The notes beneath the pieces were generated by a model. The model saw nothing but the letters and a program-made list of their open reading frames with translations, was not told the origin of the DNA and did not search any database. 8,226 nucleotides of DNA from SAR202 cluster bacterium (GTDB lineage: Bacteria; Chloroflexota; Dehalococcoidia; Lucifugimonadales; UBA1123), in assembly GCA_030743915.1 (NCBI GenBank), contig JASLRP010000122.1:1-8226 (forward strand), given 5' to 3'. A program made the position numbers and the translations under genes. This document shows positions 1 through 4,108 of this stretch, one piece after another (position 1 is the stretch's first letter; every line of letters begins with the position of its first letter).

Positions 1-1
1 G

Positions 2-29
2 ATTTTGATTCACATCGTGTGACCAAAAT
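2..29. other. Interrupted palindrome at the window edge
   Basis: Inner arms TCACA (10-14) and TGTGA (18-22) flank a 3-nt centre. Outer arms ATTTTG (2-7) and CAAAAT (24-29) are perfect complements, separated from the inner ones by AT on one side and C on the other. That gives 11 possible base pairs around a small internal loop. It could be a terminator for a gene ending left of the window or an operator. No T-run follows directly, and the neighbouring gene is not visible. It is not a CRP-type site, which has the opposite half-site order (TGTGA...TCACA). Confidence 0.35.
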
Positions 30-38
30 GTTGTTTCA

Positions 39-126
39 CAGACCGAGGAGAGCGAAGTGTCTGGTTACTGCAATGTTACGCTTGTGCCGTTGGGCTAGAT
101 TCTTCATCTGCGGAGTCAGAATGGCG
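39..126 (-). repeat. Intergenic palindromic repeat, degenerate reverse copy
   Basis: Positions 97-126, read on the minus strand, match the left arm of the copy at 1774 with one difference in the 30-nt core (CTGACTCC versus CTGAATCC). Both have the variant centre CCGCAGATGAAG rather than the GTCGCGACGAAG seen at 1841 and 1956. Positions 39-64 (CAGACCGAGG...GTCTGG) match the right arm of the well-preserved copies at about 17 of 26 positions when complemented, so both arms seem present but eroded. It lies in the noncoding region beyond the 3' end of the PDZ gene. The call is firm for 97-126 and tentative for 39-64. Confidence 0.6.
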
Positions 127-149
127 ATATTAGTTGCCAAAACGCATGA

Positions 150-189
150 GGCCCGGCGCCAGGTCGCTCCCCAACCTGACACCGGGACC
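150..189 (-). terminator. Probable terminator hairpin after the PDZ gene
   Basis: The arms 150-164 and 174-189 pair over about 15 positions, with one bulged base and G-T wobbles, around a 9-nt loop (165-173). The stem is GC-rich, with a CCCGG core. It begins about 58 nt beyond the stop codon of the minus-strand PDZ gene. On that strand the stem is followed by TCATGCGTTTTGG, so the T-run is short and displaced. This makes intrinsic termination plausible but not textbook. It could work in both directions. Confidence 0.5.
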
Positions 190-246
190 TCGCTTTGAGT
201 TCGCGTCCTCAGATTACTCCGGGACGTTCAGAGATAGCGTTGCAAT

Positions 247-1491
247 TTAGAGGGCGTTGTCATCAACCGCAGGGACCGCCGGTGCGTCACCTGACGTCTC
301 GCATCGGATGATGATGTTGTCAGGAAGATCGTCCATGTCCAGTTCCTCGCAGATCCGGCTCAGGAATCCATCCTGTCCGAGCGCGCCAGGTCCAAACTGG
401 TCAAGCCGCTCCCGGACCTCTGGAGGCAGGAAACCTGACAGGTCTCCAGGACCGCCGTTGCCGCCGAGGAAGGGCAATCGGTCGCGAATCTGACCAAGCG
501 CCCCTGACTGGTTAAAATTGCCAAAGCCCTGACCGAAACCGGGTTGGCCGCCCTGTCCAGGTCCACCTCGTCCACCTGGACCGATACGGCCTTGTGGCCC
601 GCCGATACCTCGGTGTATCTGAATGCTTGGGCCGCGTCCCTTGCCCTGCATATGTGGCCTGGGCATGTCGCCCTGATGGACCAGCTTCACTTCGCCGTCA
701 ACATCCACTACCAGCGTGTTGTCCTCGGTGTTAAGCTCTCCCAGATCGCCGGCGCGGTTCAGGTTGACCTTGGTGTCCTCGGAAATCGTGTAGCTGATAG
801 GGTCTGAGCCGTCTTTGGGCTGGAGAGTGAAAGTTCCGGCGTCGGCGTCAATCTCGGTGACTGTGCCGGCTGCAGCCCTGTACGTCTGATAGTTGCCATC
901 TTCGTCGGCTATGACCGCTTCGCCACGAGCGAACCTGTCGCCTGCCTGCATGGCCTGTTGAATGATGCCCTGAGCCATGTCAGGCTTGGGCATGGCAATG
1001 ACGTGCTGTCGGAAGATTCCGCGCTTGGAAATCTCCGTCTCGCCAACGGTGATAGACAGGTCTAGAGAATCGTCGCCCCTGGTCACGATAACCAAAATCA
1101 CATCGCCAACGCTGGCGTCCATCACAGTCTCGATAACGTCCTGGGGGCCGTTGACAATCTGTCCGTTAATGACAGTGATGACGTCGCCCCGCTCAAGGAT
1201 TCCATTAGAGGGGCCATCCTCCAGCACGGCGGAGACCACCGCGCCGCCATCGACTCCCAATTCCTCGGCCCTGACAGGCGAAAGAGGGCTGATGGCTATG
1301 CCGATATATGGTTTGGTCTGGGCGTCCTCGTCTTCAACTGCCTGAAGATGCTCTACCGTCTGAGGTTGGGTTACTTCTGGCGCCTGAATGCCGGCGGCCT
1401 GGGTGGAGAAGGGGTTCGCTGCCACCACGGCAGTGAGCGCCACCCCTGTCAGCGCCACCAGCGCTCCTGCTGTAATCTTCGTCGCGTTCAT
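247..1491 (-). CDS. Exported PDZ-domain protein with glycine-rich region
   Basis: This 414-residue protein starts with a hydrophobic signal segment (residues 5-25, possible cleavage near STQAAG at 29-34), so it is probably exported or anchored by its N-terminus. Residues 62-149 form a PDZ domain of the HtrA/RseP type (YIGIAISPL, then GILERGDVITVINGQIV). No serine-protease or site-2-protease catalytic region is attached. Residues 205-272 (GTVTEIDADAGTFTL...) resemble the small beta-rich DUF5666-type domain. A low-complexity Gly/Gln/Pro stretch follows (about 282-330), then a C-terminal part with two cysteines, C381 and C397, that could form a disulfide outside the cytoplasm. The ATG start is supported by GGAGGG (1501-1506 on the opposite strand) 9 nt upstream. 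The gene seems monocistronic, with its own leader and a terminator. A scaffold or substrate-binding role at the envelope is inferred; the substrate is unknown. Confidence 0.85.
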   Translation of the reverse strand: MNATKITAGALVALTGVALTAVVAANPFSTQAAGIQAPEVTQPQTVEHLQAVEDEDAQTKPYIGIAISPLSPVRAEELGVDGGAVVSAVLEDGPSNGILERGDVITVINGQIVNGPQDVIETVMDASVGDVILVIVTRGDDSLDLSITVGETEISKRGIFRQHVIAMPKPDMAQGIIQQAMQAGDRFARGEAVIADEDGNYQTYRAAAGTVTEIDADAGTFTLQPKDGSDPISYTISEDTKVNLNRAGDLGELNTEDNTLVVDVDGEVKLVHQGDMPRPHMQGKGRGPSIQIHRGIGGPQGRIGPGGRGGPGQGGQPGFGQGFGNFNQSGALGQIRDRLPFLGGNGGPGDLSGFLPPEVRERLDQFGPGALGQDGFLSRICEELDMDDLPDNIIIRCETSGDAPAVPAVDDNAL

Positions 1492-1575
1492 GGTAATCTA
1501 CCCTCCGGTTGTTGTAGGTTTCCGAATTGTTGATGTCAGTCGATCTTCCGGAATGTTCGCCTACTACAACGCGAA

Positions 1576-1635
1576 GGGGCGCCACCTGGTTAGCACAGCT
1601 TCCGCCCAATCGTCTTCCATGCCGGGTGGCGCCCC
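1576..1635 (-). promoter_or_regulatory. Strong inverted repeat in the PDZ gene leader
   Basis: GGGGCGCCACCTGG (1576-1589) and CCGGGTGGCGCCCC (1622-1635) are complementary at 13 of 14 positions, the last being a G-T wobble, around a 32-nt loop. The element lies 85-145 nt upstream of the PDZ start codon, inside the predicted 5' untranslated region if the -10 at 1656-1661 is right. On the minus strand a short ATG-started frame of 18 codons plus stop (1620 down to 1564) runs through the loop and one arm, but has no clear ribosome binding site. No T-run follows, so a simple terminator is unlikely. An RNA regulator or a protein-binding operator is possible. I do not recognise a known riboswitch class. 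Confidence 0.5.
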
Positions 1636-1655
1636 AATTTGGAGGGGAACCTCAT

Positions 1656-1661
1656 ATAGTA
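1656..1661 (-). promoter_or_regulatory. Candidate -10 box for the PDZ gene
   Basis: On the minus strand the sequence reads CGTAATACTATATGAGG, containing TACTAT (5 of 6 to TATAAT). It is the most AT-rich patch between the gene and the repeat cluster. No good -35 hexamer is seen 16-18 nt upstream, where the sequence is GC-rich. An activator-dependent promoter is possible given the direct repeats just upstream. Transcription would start near 1649, giving a leader of about 158 nt. Confidence 0.35.
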
Positions 1662-1693
1662 TTACGGCGCGCCCAGACCCTCGGATTCAGGGG

Positions 1694-1712
1694 GAGGGTT
1701 TGGCGAGGGTTT
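1694..1712. promoter_or_regulatory. Direct repeats GAGGGTTT spaced 11 bp
   Basis: GAGGGTTT occurs exactly at 1694-1701 and again at 1705-1712, one helical turn apart. It lies 33-56 nt upstream of the candidate -10 box of the minus-strand PDZ gene, about where an activator would bind. Eleven-bp-spaced direct repeats are typical of OmpR/PhoB-type regulators. That parallel is inference and no regulator gene of this type is in the window. The same stretch (1690-1724) has four G-runs that could in principle form a loose quadruplex. Farther out, GCCAGT (1732-1737) and ACTGGC (1746-1751) form a perfect 6-bp inverted repeat. I see no gene in 1665-1773. Confidence 0.3.
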
Positions 1713-1773
1713 CAGGTGTCAGGGATTGACCGCCAGTCGTTCGTCACTGGCATGAAAGAACGCCGACAAAACA

Positions 1774-1822
1774 CGCCATTCTGAATCCGCAGATGAAGAA
1801 TCTGGTCGCAGCGCGACAACGG
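1774..1822 (+). repeat. Intergenic palindromic repeat, left half only
   Basis: It starts CGCCATTCTGAATCCGCAG and continues through GAAGAATCTGG into the same interior seen in the copy at 1841 (CGCAGCGCGACAAC). No right arm (CAGATGCTTCACTC...) follows before the next copy begins. Its centre (CCGCAGATGAAG) matches the copy at 39-126 and not its immediate neighbours, so it is a different subtype from them. It appears truncated. Confidence 0.7.
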
Positions 1823-1840
1823 TTGTTCCGTCAGCCACCT

Positions 1841-1932
1841 CACCATTCTGAGTCGCGACGAAGAATCTGGGCGCAGCGCGACAACCGTAGCGCTACACGC
1901 GATCAGATGCTTCACTCCGTTCAGCATGGCGG
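1841..1932 (+). repeat. Intergenic palindromic repeat, complete copy 1
   Basis: The left arm (1841-1870, CACCATTCTGAGTCGCGACG then AAGAATCTGG) and right arm (about 1905-1932, CAGATGCTTCACTCCGTTCA then GCATGGCGG) are imperfect inverted repeats. About 18-20 of 27 positions pair, with one bulge. Each arm is also a small palindrome of its own: ATTCT...AGAAT around GTCGCGAC on the left, ATGCT...AGCAT on the right. The roughly 35-nt interior is not conserved in all copies. This is a REP/MITE-like noncoding element; no transposase belongs to it visibly. Confidence 0.75.
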
Positions 1933-1955
1933 AATGAGCCAATCGTCAGCCACCC

Positions 1956-2047
1956 CACCATTCTGAGTCGCGACGAAGAATCTGGTTGTGAGTGGGGCGA
2001 TGCTCGTGATGTCAACGACGAGATGCTTCACTCCGTTCAGCGTGGCG
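1956..2047 (+). repeat. Intergenic palindromic repeat, complete copy 2
   Basis: Its left arm (1956-1985) is identical to that of the copy at 1841, and the match extends 12 nt upstream with one mismatch, so 1944-1985 repeats 1829-1870 with a period of 115 bp. The right arm (AGATGCTTCACTCCGTTCAG at 2021-2040) is also conserved, with CGTGGCGA in place of CATGGCGG at the end. The interior (1986-2018) is unrelated to that of the other copies, so the arms are what is conserved. It ends 45 nt beyond the stop codon of the JAMM peptidase gene and could affect the 3' end of that transcript. Confidence 0.75.
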
Positions 2048-2092
2048 ACCTGGAAATCTCCGTGCATTGCGAGGGCGATGGCAACGCCGAAC

Positions 2093-2503
2093 TCAGATGA
2101 CCTGATATTCCTCTTCGGTGATCTCGCCCTCTTCGTCGATGTGGAACGCTCTGATCTGAGGTTCGGCCTTGTTCTCCAGGGAGACCAGGATGTAGTAAAC
2201 GTCCAGCATCCAACTCTCCAGGGCCATCCTGACGTCGGTCTGGGAGGGGTAGGCGGGGCTGTGAGTGTGGGAGTGATAAAACGCCAGCATGTCCCATCCG
2301 TTGTCGTCCCCGTCCTGCATGGCGTTCAGAAAGTCCTGCGGGTCCATCTGATAGCGGAACGGACTGGGCGTGGCGTTGGTAATCCGGTAGAGCTTCTTGA
2401 CCGTCTCGTCGTTGCCCGACAGGATGCCACAGCACTCGTTAGGGTCATGTTCCTGGGAGTGAGCGATCATCTCGTCAGCAAATTCTTTCCCTATACTCAG
2501 CAA
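2093..2503 (-). CDS. JAMM/JAB1-type zinc metallopeptidase (M67-like)
   Basis: This 136-residue single-domain protein has the complete JAMM zinc signature. Glu23 lies in NECCGIL, and HSHTHSPAYPSQTD (residues 77-90) gives H77-x-H79-x7-S87-x2-D90. In the family, the two His and the Asp bind zinc and the Glu activates water for isopeptide or peptide cleavage. Bacterial members such as Mycobacterium Mec act on small ubiquitin-like sulfur carriers (CysO, MoaD/ThiS type), but no such carrier or ThiF/MoeB-like activator is in the window. The start is TTG, supported by GGAGG (opposite strand 2511-2515) 7 nt upstream and by family proteins beginning just before this helix. It is cytoplasmic, with no signal peptide. 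The 47-residue gene lies 137 nt upstream on the same strand, so they may share a transcript. Confidence 0.9.
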   Translation of the reverse strand: MLSIGKEFADEMIAHSQEHDPNECCGILSGNDETVKKLYRITNATPSPFRYQMDPQDFLNAMQDGDDNGWDMLAFYHSHTHSPAYPSQTDVRMALESWMLDVYYILVSLENKAEPQIRAFHIDEEGEITEEEYQVI

Positions 2504-2540
2504 CTAATTTCCTCCGACTTTTATGTATGTGATGCGGCCA

Positions 2541-2562
2541 GTCCGTGTTTCGACACTCGGAC
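2541..2562. other. Small hairpin with TTCG loop between two minus-strand genes
   Basis: GTCCG-TGT (2541-2548) pairs with ACA (2553-2555) and CGGAC (2558-2562), with CT bulged, around a TTCG loop. On the minus strand, the direction of the flanking genes, the loop reads CGAA. It sits between the stop of the 47-residue gene and the ribosome binding site of the JAMM peptidase. No T-run follows on the minus strand, so termination is not indicated. It may be an mRNA processing or stability element, or chance. Confidence 0.3.
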
Positions 2563-2640
2563 CGACGCCCTGTTCAAACCGCCGAGTTCACCTGATGATG
2601 TTTCAGACGCAGGACGGCTGTTGTCCGGCGATCCACGTTA

Positions 2641-2784
2641 TCAGCGTCCGGTGAATATCGCCTTGATTTTATCGAGGATGGTGGAGAGGGTCCCTTTGGG
2701 CTTTTTGGCAGGCGCTCGTTTCTCGGTGCACTGGGCGCAATTGCACGTCGGCGGGTGGTCGTAATACCAGTTTGATCTTCCCAT
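2641..2784 (-). CDS. 47-residue HxxxCxCxxC mini-protein
   Basis: ATG at 2784 to TGA at 2641-2643 encodes 47 residues. The N-terminal half carries H10-P-P-T-C14-N-C16-A-Q-C19, a likely metal-binding cluster (one His and three Cys within ten residues). The C-terminal half is lysine-rich and ends in an amphipathic segment (TLSTILDKIKAIF, residues 32-44). An AGAGGA (opposite strand 2795-2800) lies 10 nt upstream of the start, a slightly long spacing. I recall similar short WxxDHPPTCxCxxC proteins in Chloroflexota genomes, but this is memory only. Zinc binding is inferred from the motif; partner and function are unknown. It is upstream of the JAMM peptidase on the same strand. Another frame over the same DNA (start near 2842) gives a Cys-poor, basic sequence without a motif and is less convincing. 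Confidence 0.6.
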   Translation of the reverse strand: MGRSNWYYDHPPTCNCAQCTEKRAPAKKPKGTLSTILDKIKAIFTGR

Positions 2785-2913
2785 TCAGGTGGTGTCCTCT
2801 CCGAAGCTCTTCATTCACAGTGAAGTGGAACATTTCTTCCATGATGTATTATTGCATGGCATCGGCGAGTGCGTTTGAGAATTTTTGCCTCCGTGAGTTT
2901 TCGAGGAGCCACT

Positions 2914-3936
2914 ATGACAACACCAACTGGCGCTCACCTGGTCGGAAGTGTGCCTCTCAGCGATTCACAGGAGGTGTTCCGCACCGCAAGCTCCATACTC
3001 GGCGACCATCTGCTGCGAATACCCGACGGAGAGACCGGCGAGCGGTCCAATTGGATCGGCTGGCAGTCCGCAATCTTTTACGACAACCCGGTTTTCGAGA
3101 CCGTCGAGGGCGCGCAGGACGCCTACCGACCAAGACCTCAGGCCGGGATTCGAGATGACGCTGAATTCACCGAAGCCTCCCTGGGAAGGCTGGGATACGC
3201 CGACGCGGCCATCGCGTCTTATCAAGATTTCGTGCTGCTCAAAGAGGCCGGAGATTTGCCCTCTCACATTCAGTTCCAGGTGAGCCTGCCGACTCCGCTG
3301 GCTCCGGTGTCGTCCTTCGTGTCACTGGCAGACCGGCCGTTGGTAGAGCCTGTGTACGAATCGATAATGCTGGCAGAACTGGCAGAGATCATCGAAGCTG
3401 TCCCTCGAAGCGAGCTGGCAATCCAGTGGGACGTGGCGGTGGAATTCTCCATCCTGGAGGGCATCATGACATCTCATCTGGAAAACGCCGAGACCGAAGT
3501 CGTGGAGCGGCTGGTGTGGCTCGGCGCCCACGTTCCAGAAGATGTGTCGATGGGCTACCACCTGTGCTACGGGGACGCGGGTCACAGACACTTCAAGGAG
3601 CCGGAGGACACCTCCAGGCTGGCAGCTATCGCCAACGCCCTATCGTCGGGCGTTGCGCGGAACATCAACTGGATACACATGCCCGTGCCGCGAGACAGGT
3701 CAGACGACGCCTACTTTCAGCCTCTGACGGATTTAAGTCTCCAGTTCGAGACGGAATTGTATCTGGGATTGGTCCACTTCACCGACGGCGTTGATGGCGC
3801 TCAACGGCGCATTGAGACGGCGCAAAAGTACGTCTCCGAGTTCGGCGTCGCGACTGAATGCGGTTTCGGTCGGCGGCCTCCTGAGACCGTGGCTGATCTG
3901 ATGGAGATTCACGCGGCGGTCTCTGCGCCGCGATGA
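2914..3936 (+). CDS. MetE/UROD-like single-barrel protein
   Basis: The protein has 340 residues from ATG 2914, chosen because GAGGAG (2903-2908) lies 5 nt upstream and because GAHLVGSVPL follows at once. An in-frame extension to 2869 lacks such a site. The sequence resembles the C-terminal barrel of cobalamin-independent methionine synthase. GAHLVGSVP (residues 6-14) and LAIQWD (168-173) look like barrel strands, GYHLCYGD (214-221) gives H216-x-C218, and TECGFGRR (314-321) matches the DCG(L)K(T)R-type strand with C316. In MetE the zinc ligands are His, Cys, Glu, Cys. Here the strand expected to carry Glu reads INWIHMP, with H255. The N-terminal substrate-binding half of MetE is absent, so homocysteine methylation with folate is not implied. 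A thiol-directed methyltransferase is a reasonable guess; the substrate is unknown. No signal peptide. It is divergent from the 47-residue gene. Confidence 0.7.
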   Translation: MTTPTGAHLVGSVPLSDSQEVFRTASSILGDHLLRIPDGETGERSNWIGWQSAIFYDNPVFETVEGAQDAYRPRPQAGIRDDAEFTEASLGRLGYADAAIASYQDFVLLKEAGDLPSHIQFQVSLPTPLAPVSSFVSLADRPLVEPVYESIMLAELAEIIEAVPRSELAIQWDVAVEFSILEGIMTSHLENAETEVVERLVWLGAHVPEDVSMGYHLCYGDAGHRHFKEPEDTSRLAAIANALSSGVARNINWIHMPVPRDRSDDAYFQPLTDLSLQFETELYLGLVHFTDGVDGAQRRIETAQKYVSEFGVATECGFGRRPPETVADLMEIHAAVSAPR

Positions 3937-3952
3937 CGTCTCGACGTCTTCC

Positions 3953-3982
3953 TTGATCGACTCGGGCCTATGCTGGCATACT
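3953..3982 (+). promoter_or_regulatory. Candidate promoter for the signalling operon
   Basis: TTGATC (3953-3958) and CATACT (3977-3982) are separated by 18 nt and each matches 4 of 6 sigma-70-type consensus bases. They lie just after the MetE-like stop codon and about 120 nt before the kinase start. The 3983-4108 leader has no Shine-Dalgarno-like sequence before ATG 4109, so a second, closer start of transcription is possible. The match is weak and unverified. Confidence 0.3.
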
Positions 3983-4108
3983 GAAATTTCATACCGATAA
4001 ACATGCCATAAAGCTAGTTAAGATTGGATGGCCTTGTTTGGACCGGCCGGGAAGACGGTTACATAAGGGATACCAAACCACACTACTCCGCGCGCTCCCA
4101 CGACAACA

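Noticed and set aside
247..1491. HtrA/DegP-type serine protease
   Set aside because: Only the PDZ domain is present. There is no trypsin-like domain and no GNSGG-type serine motif before it.
1690..1724. G-quadruplex
   Set aside because: Four G-runs are present, but the loops are up to 12 nt. It is too loose to call as a feature and is mentioned only in the direct-repeat entry.
1774..2047. CRISPR array
   Set aside because: The repeated units are 92-nt elements with internal inverted arms and divergent interiors. There are no short regular repeats with unique spacers and no cas genes.
1988..2764. Long plus-strand open frame (258 codons) over the JAMM and mini-protein genes
   Set aside because: It is antisense to a gene with a complete catalytic motif and to the mini-protein, has no recognisable domain, and runs through repeat copy 1956-2047. 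It is an antisense shadow.
2668..2842. Alternative minus-strand frame starting MEEMFHFTVNEELRR
   Set aside because: It overlaps the 47-residue gene in another frame, becomes a basic, motif-free sequence after about 30 residues, and has no ribosome binding site as good as that of the Cys-cluster frame.
3936..3949. Terminator after the MetE-like gene (GACGTC TC GACGTC)
   Set aside because: The arms would leave a 2-nt loop and no T-run follows. The self-complementary hexamer is better seen as chance.
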